From assembly GCF_004103755.1 (NCBI RefSeq), contig NZ_CP035283.1, positions 682,001 to 746,000 on the forward strand: DNA of 64,000 nucleotides. The letters are read 5' to 3'. Below the pieces are notes generated by a model. The model saw only the letters and a program-made list of their open reading frames with translations, had not been told where the DNA came from and did no database searches. Made by a program: the position numbers and the translations under genes. Shown here piece after piece: positions 26,347-33,689 of this stretch. The stretch is from Caproiciproducens sp. NJN-50 (lineage in GTDB: Bacteria > Bacillota > Clostridia > Oscillospirales > Acutalibacteraceae). Numbering within the stretch: the stretch's first letter is position 1; every line of letters begins with the position of its first letter.

Positions 26347-26372
26347 AAAAGGCCGCTGTAAAGCGGCCTTTT
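26347..26372. terminator. Bidirectional terminator after garD
   Basis: AAAAGGCCGCT pairs with AGCGGCCTTTT around a four-base loop. It has T-runs in both directions and separates garD from the convergent otnC-like gene. Confidence 0.88.
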
Positions 26373-26470
26373 GTGCGTTATTTTGTCCTCTGACCGGCGG
26401 CATCTTCCCCAAAGCCGGCTTTTCGCCGGAGATGCTGTTTGAAACCTCCCGGGATCCCCGGGTGAAGGGA

Positions 26471-27058
26471 CTATTTCAACCCAACCCGATACAGTTCCCA
26501 CGCAATACGGGCGCTTTCCTCCAATTCCTCTAAACAGTAAAAAGCGTCCATGATCGTCTTACCCGGAACGACCGGCCCATGATTTTTCAGCAGGAACCCT
26601 TCACTTGCGTTGATTCGTGCACGAAATGCTGAAAAAAGCGCTTCGGAGCCGGGTTTCTCATAGGGGATTATCCCCACCGTTCCGAGTTTCATTTGTAGGT
26701 AGGGTGTGTGCCGGGGGATACAGTCTGTCTCGCAAAGAGAAGGGACAAAGCTCCACAGCACGCAGTGGATGCTGTGGGTGTGAATGACTGCGCCAATTTC
26801 CGGGGACTTTTCATAAAGCGTCAGGTGCAGCGGCCATTCCTTGCTGGGCTTTTGGGAAGAAAGAGGTGTTCCATCCAAAGAAAGCGGCACAAAATCATTT
26901 TCACTTATCTTTCCAAAACACGAGCCGCTGACGCTAATGTAAATCCGATCGTTATGCCGAAAACTCATGTTGGCCGAAGACCCGCTGGTTTTTCCCCGCT
27001 CAAACAGGCTGTGCGCCGCCCAAACGGCAGTCTGTCGTTTTTCCTGCAATATATCCAT
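26471..27058 (-). CDS. otnC: Class II aldolase-family 3-oxo-tetronate 4-phosphate decarboxylase (OtnC-like)
   Basis: A 195-residue class II aldolase/adducin-fold protein. Motifs include GSSANMSFR, SGSCFGKI, PSKEWPLHLTLY (substrate-contacting Lys and Glu), the metal-binding VIHTHSIH and LLKNHGPVVPG. The order matches OtnC, which decarboxylates 3-oxo-tetronate 4-phosphate to dihydroxyacetone phosphate. ATG 27058 has AGGAGG five bases upstream; the frame is open to a GTG at 27103 that overlaps the kinase stop. It is the last gene of the sigma-54-driven gntP operon, directly after its usual kinase partner. An L-fuculose-phosphate-type aldolase is the main alternative. Confidence 0.85.
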   Translation of the reverse strand: MDILQEKRQTAVWAAHSLFERGKTSGSSANMSFRHNDRIYISVSGSCFGKISENDFVPLSLDGTPLSSQKPSKEWPLHLTLYEKSPEIGAVIHTHSIHCVLWSFVPSLCETDCIPRHTPYLQMKLGTVGIIPYEKPGSEALFSAFRARINASEGFLLKNHGPVVPGKTIMDAFYCLEELEESARIAWELYRVGLK

Positions 27059-27099
27059 CATGTCCTCCTGTCTCAGACGGTTGTCTTCCGTCGGATTTT

Positions 27100-28368
27100 T
27101 CACTGCTTCGCTGTCATGGCCAGAGCACGCCCAAAGAAGTCCTCTTGACCGAAGTTTCCGCTTTTGAGGATCAGTCGTATGTCCGGCCGCTCAACTGGGA
27201 CCATGATTGGTACTCCTGGCGCGACGCTTTGCCCCATCCAGTAAGAAGAAAAGCCAAGCTTCTTCGTAACCGCGCCCGAGGTTTCACCTCCTGCGGAGAT
27301 GATCCTGGTATATCCCGCAGTCACCGCGCGAGCCGCCAGTGCGGCGATGAGGTTTTCTATCGCTGTGGCCACCGCTTCAATGCCCAGTTCCTGAGATTTT
27401 TTCACCTTTTCGGGCGTATCGGAGCTATACACCAGAACGGTATTTGTGTCGCTGCTATGTGCCTGAATAAATGTCCAGACATCTTCTATGGTTTGGCGAC
27501 CTTCCAGCACTTTCCTGGGTTCGAGCTGACAACAGGGCTGTCCCTGCCGCCGATACCACGCGATCTGGCCAAGGGTAGCCTTTGAGCAGCTTCCCGCCAA
27601 TAGCAGGGCCCGGCCTGCTGTCGTGTTCTCAGGTATTTTCGCTGGCAAAGAGAGCTTTTTCGTCCAGATCTTCGCCAATGGCTCCAGCAATCCGCTGCCG
27701 CCGGACAAAAAGGGCAGATGGCTGAATGCGGCGGCGATCTTTTCGCCGTCTTCATCAACTTTATAATCGGGGACCAGGTAGAACGGCCCCTTTGAGGGAG
27801 CTTTTTGCGCGAAATCAGTCAGTTGGTCCACTCTCAAAGAGACACAGGGATATTGGCTTTGCGGTTCCATCAGCTTGTCGATTCTGCAGTCCCACATGGG
27901 AGTGAGAGGGTGGTCCTTCATGTGACTTTCATGCAGAGGCACCCCATTCACCATCAGCTTCCCATCTTCCACCGTTCTTCCGTTGACCGGAAGCGCGGGG
28001 CACAGAAGGGTATAGGGAGCGTCCAGATACTGCATCAACGCATCGGCCACCGGTCCGATATTTCCCGCTGGTGTGGAGTCAAAGGTGGAACAATATTTGA
28101 AATAGATCTGATTCACGCCCTGCGAAAGTAAAAAACGTGCGGCCTCAAGGCTGTCGGCCACAGCGTCTTGCGTCTTCTGTGTTCTGGATTTCAGCGCGAT
28201 AACCAATGCTTGTGTTTGATCCGGCTGCCCTTGTCTGTCGCATGTCTCTGGGAGACTTCCTCGTGGAACTCCGTTATAAAGCCGGACACTCATGCCTCCC
28301 TTTACCAGAAAAGAAGCCGCATCACTGGCGCCGGTAAAGTCGTCGGCGATGCATCCCAACACTGCCAT
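27100..28368 (-). CDS. otnK: Four-carbon acid sugar kinase, 3-oxo-tetronate kinase-like (DUF1537)
   Basis: ATP-dependent kinase of 422 residues. The N-terminal domain starts LGCIADDFTGASDAASFL (sugar-acid binding) and the C-terminal nucleotide domain has ISAGGETSGAVTKKLGF. OtnK phosphorylates 3-oxo-tetronate at C4 for decarboxylation by OtnC, encoded next. ATG 28368 is used because AGGAGG is six bases upstream; the frame begins at 28386. No OtnI isomerase is present in the cluster, so the 3-oxo acid may be made directly by the neighbouring dehydrogenase. Other DUF1537 kinases act on threonate, erythronate or oxo-isoapionate, so the exact substrate is uncertain. Confidence 0.88.
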   Translation of the reverse strand: MAVLGCIADDFTGASDAASFLVKGGMSVRLYNGVPRGSLPETCDRQGQPDQTQALVIALKSRTQKTQDAVADSLEAARFLLSQGVNQIYFKYCSTFDSTPAGNIGPVADALMQYLDAPYTLLCPALPVNGRTVEDGKLMVNGVPLHESHMKDHPLTPMWDCRIDKLMEPQSQYPCVSLRVDQLTDFAQKAPSKGPFYLVPDYKVDEDGEKIAAAFSHLPFLSGGSGLLEPLAKIWTKKLSLPAKIPENTTAGRALLLAGSCSKATLGQIAWYRRQGQPCCQLEPRKVLEGRQTIEDVWTFIQAHSSDTNTVLVYSSDTPEKVKKSQELGIEAVATAIENLIAALAARAVTAGYTRIISAGGETSGAVTKKLGFSSYWMGQSVAPGVPIMVPVERPDIRLILKSGNFGQEDFFGRALAMTAKQ

Positions 28369-28412
28369 CGTATTCCTCCTTTTCAAACAGCGGCTTCACG
28401 CGGAAAGCGCAG

Positions 28413-28442
28413 GAAAAGCCGATGGAAGCGCATCGGCTTTTC
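28413..28442 (-). other. Intra-operon hairpin between the alcohol dehydrogenase and kinase genes
   Basis: Perfect 12-base-pair stem (28413-28424 with 28431-28442) with a six-base loop. On the minus strand it is followed by only a short T-stretch, so partial termination or mRNA processing is likely. Confidence 0.6.
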
Positions 28443-28476
28443 TGATTTTCCATACACTTTCGTTTCTATTTTAATC

Positions 28477-29466
28477 CTATGGGCGGAAACAGATCTTGAC
28501 CGCGGTGTCATCCTTATCGGCCAGCTCGAATCCCTGCCGGATCTCATCCAGTTTAAATTCGTTTGTAATCAGCGGCTTAATCTGTATCATCCCTTGGGCG
28601 ACCGGCCGCAGGGCCTCCGGTGTCCACACATAGCGCTGCTGCCAAGTATGATGCACCAGACAGGTGTTGATGAATTCCAGCCCGTCGTCATGCCAGCGGC
28701 TGATATTCAGCGTAATCGGCGTCGTAACCCAGCTGTAAAATACAAATTTCCCGTTGTGGCGAAGCATCTCGGTCGCCGCGTTAAAGGAATCTTCGCTTCC
28801 GGCGGCTTCTATCACAACGTCGGCACCGGTACCCCCCGTCATTTTTTTCACTCGGGCAACGGGGTCCTCATTGCCCAGCTGGATCACTTCGTCCGCCCCT
28901 AGCTTTTTTGCAAGGCGCAGCTTGCCCTCCAGAACATCGACGACAACCACGCAGGAGGCGCCCTTCTTTTTTGCGCACTGGGCGATGATCTGGCCCGCGA
29001 AGCCGCCGCCCATGACCACGACAAAATCCCCCAGGTTTACGCCGCAGTGCAAACCGGAATACATGGCGCATGCGACGGGTTCCCCCAACGAGGCGATGTC
29101 CATATCCAGATTGTAGGGGACCGGCTGGAGTTGGAAGCTTTTTGCGCGGAAATATTCGGCAAAATTATTGCACCAACCGAAGGCCATCACCCTGTCGCCC
29201 ACGGCGAAATCGCTTACCCGGCTGCCTACGGCCGCCACGGTCCCCCCGCTTTCATGTCCCAACAGAAACGGGAACTTTGGGTCCTGGCGGAATTCCGCCG
29301 TCTTGGGCGGCAGTTTTCCCCTGTAGAAGCTTTTGTCGGAGCCGCAGATTCCCATGCGGTGGTTCTTCACGATAATATCGTCTTCCCCGCATTCCAACTC
29401 GCGCTCGATCAGTTCGATGTCATACGGTCCATTCAGACGGGCCGCATTTGTGATGAATTTTTCCAT
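28477..29466 (-). CDS. Medium-chain zinc alcohol dehydrogenase, tetronate or polyol dehydrogenase-like
   Basis: A 329-residue MDR-family NAD(P)-dependent dehydrogenase. Catalytic zinc ligands Cys41 (GICGSD), His71 and Glu72 (GHESG) are present. The nucleotide fold has VVMGGGFAGQIIAQCA at about residue 170. The four-cysteine structural zinc lobe usually found after GDRV is missing, so the protein is slightly short. It lies between the gntP transporter and the OtnK-like kinase in a sigma-54-driven operon. Oxidation of a C4 sugar acid (threonate or erythronate type) or a related acid to its oxo form is inferred from these neighbours. Confidence 0.87.
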   Translation of the reverse strand: MEKFITNAARLNGPYDIELIERELECGEDDIIVKNHRMGICGSDKSFYRGKLPPKTAEFRQDPKFPFLLGHESGGTVAAVGSRVSDFAVGDRVMAFGWCNNFAEYFRAKSFQLQPVPYNLDMDIASLGEPVACAMYSGLHCGVNLGDFVVVMGGGFAGQIIAQCAKKKGASCVVVVDVLEGKLRLAKKLGADEVIQLGNEDPVARVKKMTGGTGADVVIEAAGSEDSFNAATEMLRHNGKFVFYSWVTTPITLNISRWHDDGLEFINTCLVHHTWQQRYVWTPEALRPVAQGMIQIKPLITNEFKLDEIRQGFELADKDDTAVKICFRP

Positions 29467-29511
29467 AGATAGTTTACAATGTCCTTTCTGTCTTAATTTG
29501 TGAGGACCTGC

Positions 29512-30837
29512 CTAAATGACTTTTGCAAAACTCAGGATACAAGTGACAACGGCACCGGTGAAACCTGCGACCGTAGAGGCCACCCCCACGCCGCGAAGCC
29601 CCTGTTTCACGTCCATGTTTGACATGGAGACCGTGACCCAGAATCCGGAGGAATTGGCGTGCTTGAACATCAGAGCGCCAGTCCCGCAGCCGAGGAACGC
29701 CGCCAACGGCGAAATTCCGAACGCCCCCAGCATCGGCTGCACCAGGGCCGCCGCCGTCATGACTCCAAGAGCGTTGGAACCGGTGATCACATGGATCAGC
29801 GCCGCGATCAGGATGGGAACCAGAATCGCCGGGAAAGAAGAGCCGGCGACCATTTTGGCGATCGAGTCCGCAACTTTGCTTTCTTTGACAAACCATGCGA
29901 GCGCTCCCCCCATGCCGGTCACGATAATCGGCATGGCCGCGCTCCTGCAGGCCGTCTCCACCCAGTCGTTCAATACTTCTTTCGTTTTCCATTTCTTTCC
30001 CGTCAGCACCAAGGAAAAAATGCAGCCGCTGAACAACGCGGCAAGCGGGCTTCCAATGAAGTCCATAACGTTTGTGAAGCGGGAGTCTTTCGCCACAATA
30101 TTCGAGACGGTGTCGATTCCGATCAGAACCAGCGGAAGAAGGATCGGCAGAAGCGACATGCCAAGGCTGGGCAGGCTCTTCTCATCCGTCTCTTTTGCGG
30201 CGTTGACATATTCGGGCTTCGGCAGAACCGGCGTTTTCAGGGTTCTGCAATAGAGAATGGCGGCGATCGTGCTGGGAATTGCGACGATGGTGCCCCAGAG
30301 GATCGCTTGGCCGAGTGGAACCTTCAGCAGGGCCGCCGCCGAAACGGGACCGGGCGTGGGCGGTACTAAGGAAGCCGTAATCAGTGCGCCCATATACAGG
30401 GCGGTCCCGTAGCTCATCATGGATTTTTGGGTTTGGACGGCGAGCAGGGAAACGATCGGGATCAACAGAATGACGACGTCATCCGCAAAAATCGGAATTC
30501 CGAGGATGAACGAGCTTAGTCCGATTGCCCAGATAATGTTCTTCTCCCCGACGAGGTTGACCGCCCACTTGGTGATGCGGACCGCCGCGCCGGTCTTCTC
30601 CAGAATCGTGCCGAGAATGCAGCCGAGAAATATGACGATTGCAACGCTTTGAATGGTACCGGCAAAGCCGGTATTAATGTCATCTTCGATTTCAGACCAA
30701 TTGTAACCCAGGCCGATCGCCAGAACGATGGCGGCGATCAGAATTCCGATTCCTGGATGGACGTGAAATCTTGAGATCAGGACAATCATCATGACAATGA
30801 CAACTGCAAATACAATTAAGACATATGCGCTTGACAT
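29512..30837 (-). CDS. GntP-family sugar-acid:proton symporter
   Basis: Integral membrane protein of 441 residues with about 12-14 transmembrane segments, homologous to gluconate permeases. Typical stretches are GFAGTIQSVAIVIFLGCILGT and LVPPTPGPVSAAALLKV, and the C-terminal HANSSGFWVTVSMSNMDVKQGL is strongly conserved in GntP. ATG 30837 has GGAGGAGG eight bases upstream. A longer frame to 31050 would run through the sigma-54 promoter and is rejected. It is the first gene of the operon and probably imports the C4 sugar acid handled by the downstream enzymes. Confidence 0.92.
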   Translation of the reverse strand: MSSAYVLIVFAVVIVMMIVLISRFHVHPGIGILIAAIVLAIGLGYNWSEIEDDINTGFAGTIQSVAIVIFLGCILGTILEKTGAAVRITKWAVNLVGEKNIIWAIGLSSFILGIPIFADDVVILLIPIVSLLAVQTQKSMMSYGTALYMGALITASLVPPTPGPVSAAALLKVPLGQAILWGTIVAIPSTIAAILYCRTLKTPVLPKPEYVNAAKETDEKSLPSLGMSLLPILLPLVLIGIDTVSNIVAKDSRFTNVMDFIGSPLAALFSGCIFSLVLTGKKWKTKEVLNDWVETACRSAAMPIIVTGMGGALAWFVKESKVADSIAKMVAGSSFPAILVPILIAALIHVITGSNALGVMTAAALVQPMLGAFGISPLAAFLGCGTGALMFKHANSSGFWVTVSMSNMDVKQGLRGVGVASTVAGFTGAVVTCILSFAKVI

Positions 30838-30995
30838 TTGCGATTCCTCCTCCAAAGTCTCCGGAAGACAAACGTCATTGGCCGAATTTCTGAGATTTCC
30901 TCTGAATGGAGGCGGGCCGGACATCCATAAAGGCGGAAAAGGTAGATTCAGCATTCTGCGCGATTGAATCCGGATGATTTCATAATGGGAGGAAA

Positions 30996-31010
30996 GCAAA
31001 TTTCGTGCCA
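30996..31010 (-). promoter_or_regulatory. Sigma-54 promoter of the gntP-otn operon
   Basis: On the minus strand the sequence is TGGCACGAAATTTGC, a perfect match to TGGCAC-N5-TTGC with GG and GC exactly ten bases apart. Transcription would start near 30985, about 150 bases before gntP. The PrpR-type sigma-54 activator is encoded just upstream. Confidence 0.9.
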
Positions 31011-31211
31011 TGTCATATCTAATTAGATGGAGAATTCGCCGCGGCGCCATTCAAAATTTCGTCTGCGGGGTTTTTCATATAATGTTTTAATAATAACAAT
31101 AACAAAAAATAATAAAAATATAAAAAATTTTCCAACCCCAAGCCCTAATCTGCGAAAAGAGAACGAAGCGCCTCACCAATTTCATTTATTGGCCTGTGGA
31201 CCGCCGGACGG

Positions 31212-31257
31212 TGTTGCAGAATCGACGATTTTCCATGTATGCAGCATACATGCAACA
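31212..31257. promoter_or_regulatory. Candidate upstream activating sequence for the PrpR-type activator
   Basis: TGTTGCA (31212-31218) and TGCAACA (31251-31257) form an inverted pair. Within them lies the perfect palindrome CATGTATGCAGCATACATG (31234-31252). The site is about 200-245 bases upstream of the -24/-12 promoter, the usual enhancer distance, and starts three bases after the activator gene's stop codon. Confidence 0.65.
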
Positions 31258-31259
31258 GC

Positions 31260-33176
31260 CTATTCCCCTGGATACAGGCCCGGGTACTTTTTCATTTTTC
31301 GCCAGAGAGTCGTGCGATCCCAGCCGAGCAGCTGGGCCGCCTGGGTTCGGTTTCCACCGCAATTTTGCAATGCCTTGCGAATCAAATCTTTCTCTTTCCC
31401 GGCAGACATCTTTATCCGGGGATTCCGATCTTGAGCGGTCCGTTCCGCTATCGCGGAGTCGACATCCGGCGGATACAATGCCTGTTCCAGATCATCACAC
31501 GAGATGATTTCCTTCCCCAACGCCCCAACACGTTCCGCAATATTTGCAAGCTCGCGGACATTGCCCTGAAAGGGGTAATGATACAGGAGGCTGAACGCCT
31601 TTGGATTGACACAAGGTTCTTTTCCGCCCTGATATTTTTGCAGGAAATGCAAAAACAACAACTTTACGTCTTTTCCCCTGCTGCGGAGGGGCGGGACGAA
31701 AATGCGCAGGACATCCAGCCGATAAAGGAGATCCCGGCGAAAACGGCCCTTTTCCACTAAATCGTTCAAGTTCCTGTTGGTTGCGGATATAATGCGCACG
31801 TTGACGGAAATAACCTTGTCGTCTCCGATCCGCCGGACTTCCCGCTCTTGCAGGGCACGTAGTAATTTTGTTTGGACGGACAGGGAAATTTCCGAGATTT
31901 CATCCAGAAACAGGGTTCCATTATGGGCCTGCTCGAACAATCCCATTTTGCCACCCTTGTGCGTTCCCGTAAAAGCACCTTCCACATAGCCGAACAATTC
32001 GCTTTCCAGCAGATTTTCCGGGAGGGCGGCGCAGTTGACGGCTACGAATGGTCCGTTGCTGCGGGTGCTCGCATTATGGATGCTTTGGGCAAAAAGCTCT
32101 TTCCCTGTGCCAGTTTCCCCCACGAGAATAATATTAGATTCTGTCATGGCATAACGTTTCGCGGTCTGGATGGTCCTTTCGATGGAAAAGTCTTCATGAA
32201 TAATATCCTGAAACGTGTACTTCGCACATAGCCCTTTGTCGCTCAGCTTCCTTCGGATCTGTCCCTCTAATCTCTGAATCCGGGTGATATCGGAAAGATT
32301 GATGACGACGCCCGTCACCTGCCCGTGGACTACAACAGGGATAAAACTGCACGCCACCGTGATTTCTTTTCCGGGAATCCGGTAGATCTCATCGATGGAT
32401 TCCATGCCCGTTTTTAACACCTGTTGACAACTTTTGACCAGAAATGGGAAACTTTCCTGGAGCGGATGATTTAAAACCGGAATTTCATCTGCAAATTCAC
32501 GCGCAACGTGGTTATACACATGGATAATCCCGTCCCGGCCGACATGAAGGATCCCTTCTTTGGAGGAATTAATGATGGTCCTGTAGGATTCTGCCCGCTG
32601 CCGCTCCGCCCGCATCAGATCCATTGTGTGAACGGCTTCATTGACCGCGCGGTTGATATTGTCCTCCCCCAAGCGGATAATGCTGGAAGGGATTTTCAAA
32701 TCTTCCGCGGCCTGCTGGATAAAATAGCCGCCGATCACGGCCTGACAGCCAATCTCCTTCGCCTTGATGAGAATCTGGATCAGCTGCCTGTAATTTTGAG
32801 TCTGGTAGACTTCCGCTTCGCACCCGAACATCCGGGCGATTTCCTGTACCTCATACAGCTCCGTAAAAAAACCGCAGATCGCGACACGTTGCGGTTTGTA
32901 TTTTTCCCGGCATTCCGCCAGTGCATGGACAATATCGTAGCCAGACATCGACAGTTCCACGATTGGAAGCTCGGGATACAGTTTTCTTACCCGGATCGCC
33001 GTATAACCGCGGGCGATGACGATGTCGTATTCCTTAGGGTCCACCATCGGAGTCTTATCCACTCGTGTCAGTTCCGTCGTAACGGACAGACGCGAGCTGT
33101 CCGGGTGCCGACTGATCACATTGACGACTTTTTCCTTGAGTTCCGGATAGGGAACAAAAAATAGAATGCGAATCAA
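31260..33176 (-). CDS. Sigma-54-dependent activator, PrpR sensor type
   Basis: A 638-residue enhancer-binding protein. Domains: PrpR N-terminal ligand sensor (about 1-180), PAS domain (about 190-300), complete AAA+ domain (about 320-560) and Fis-type helix-turn-helix (CGGNRTQAAQLLGWDRTTLWRKM). The AAA+ motifs are intact: Walker A GETGTGKE, the sigma-54 contact loop GAFTGT (variant of GAFTGA), Walker B GTLFLDEIS, and the arginine-rich RFRRDLLYRLDV. The start chosen is TTG 33176 with AGGAGG seven bases upstream; starting at 33245 would place the palindrome 33211-33234 inside the gene. It very likely activates the two sigma-54 promoters on either side, in response to a sugar acid or catabolic intermediate. 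Confidence 0.92.
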   Translation of the reverse strand: MIRILFFVPYPELKEKVVNVISRHPDSSRLSVTTELTRVDKTPMVDPKEYDIVIARGYTAIRVRKLYPELPIVELSMSGYDIVHALAECREKYKPQRVAICGFFTELYEVQEIARMFGCEAEVYQTQNYRQLIQILIKAKEIGCQAVIGGYFIQQAAEDLKIPSSIIRLGEDNINRAVNEAVHTMDLMRAERQRAESYRTIINSSKEGILHVGRDGIIHVYNHVAREFADEIPVLNHPLQESFPFLVKSCQQVLKTGMESIDEIYRIPGKEITVACSFIPVVVHGQVTGVVINLSDITRIQRLEGQIRRKLSDKGLCAKYTFQDIIHEDFSIERTIQTAKRYAMTESNIILVGETGTGKELFAQSIHNASTRSNGPFVAVNCAALPENLLESELFGYVEGAFTGTHKGGKMGLFEQAHNGTLFLDEISEISLSVQTKLLRALQEREVRRIGDDKVISVNVRIISATNRNLNDLVEKGRFRRDLLYRLDVLRIFVPPLRSRGKDVKLLFLHFLQKYQGGKEPCVNPKAFSLLYHYPFQGNVRELANIAERVGALGKEIISCDDLEQALYPPDVDSAIAERTAQDRNPRIKMSAGKEKDLIRKALQNCGGNRTQAAQLLGWDRTTLWRKMKKYPGLYPGE

Positions 33177-33210
33177 TCGATTGCCTCCTAAACGCAAAAG
33201 TTGTGATAAC

Positions 33211-33234
33211 GTTGCAATGCTACACCCCTGCAAC
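33211..33234. promoter_or_regulatory. Candidate upstream activating sequence, GTTGCA-N12-TGCAAC
   Basis: Inverted repeat GTTGCA (33211-33216) and TGCAAC (33229-33234), extended to TGCAACA on one side. It lies about 120-140 bases upstream of the plus-strand sigma-54 promoter and about 35 bases before the activator's own start, so it could serve activation and autoregulation. The half-sites equal those at 31212-31257. Confidence 0.7.
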
Positions 33235-33352
33235 AGAAAAGTCAAGAAGGCTATTGTTTAAATTCATAAAATATGTTATTTGCAAAGCTGAAATTTGTAA
33301 TTTATATGAATCCACACCTGGATGGTGATCCGATTTTGCTCTCGGAGCCCTT

Positions 33353-33367
33353 TGGCATAAATCTTGC
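33353..33367 (+). promoter_or_regulatory. Sigma-54 promoter of the SAF-domain oxidoreductase gene
   Basis: TGGCATAAATCTTGC matches TGGCAY-N5-TTGC, with GG and GC ten bases apart. Transcription would start near 33379 and run toward the gene at 33690. Confidence 0.85.
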
Positions 33368-33689
33368 TCAGAATAACTAATGCGGGCCAATTTAATTTTA
33401 AGATAAGGAGCGGGGACTCTGATGTGTCGACATCTTTTTTAAAAATTCCAGGGGCAAACCGTCTAGGCGGCCGCCATTGGAGCCGGCCATTTGGGGGCTG
33501 TGGCCGTAATCTGTCGGAGGGGTCCCCATTCTATTAGAAATCTCTTATCGCGGCCGACCGAAGTCCGGAAAATGCAAAAAGGCGTTTCAGCGTACCATCA
33601 TCCGCTGAGGGCGGAGTTTCTGACCGGCGCTCAGAGGCCGGGCAGATTTTGCTATATTAAATAACTACTAAATAGGAGATAAATCATTT
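33368..33689 (+). other. Long leader of the SAF-domain oxidoreductase mRNA
   Basis: About 310 transcribed, non-coding bases with several GC-rich potential stems (for example around 33460-33500 and 33600-33645). A six-codon frame, ATG at 33422 to TAA at 33440-33442 (MCRHLF), follows AAGGAG at about 11 bases. No known riboswitch was recognised. TATATT at 33651-33656 resembles a -10 box but lacks a -35. Confidence 0.5.

Larger units (their letters stand above)
30838..31259 (-). other. Regulatory region of the gntP operon
   Basis: A 422-base non-coding stretch between the PrpR-type activator and gntP. It holds a leader of about 150 bases, the -24/-12 promoter, a very A/T-rich section around 31082-31135 that could help DNA looping, and palindromic sites at 31212-31257. 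No gene is supported here. Confidence 0.7.

Noticed and set aside
30838..31050. N-terminal extension of the GntP permease frame to 31050
   Set aside because: It would run through the perfect sigma-54 promoter, and the internal ATG at 30837 has a GGAGGAGG ribosome site and the usual GntP beginning.
33177..33245. Start of the PrpR-type activator at 33245
   Set aside because: TTG 33176 has AGGAGG seven bases upstream, and the earlier start would put the palindromic site 33211-33234 inside the gene.
33636..33652. GGGCAGATTTTGCTA as a third sigma-54 promoter before the SAF-domain gene
   Set aside because: The GG and GC elements are only eight or nine bases apart instead of ten, and the TGGC core is missing.
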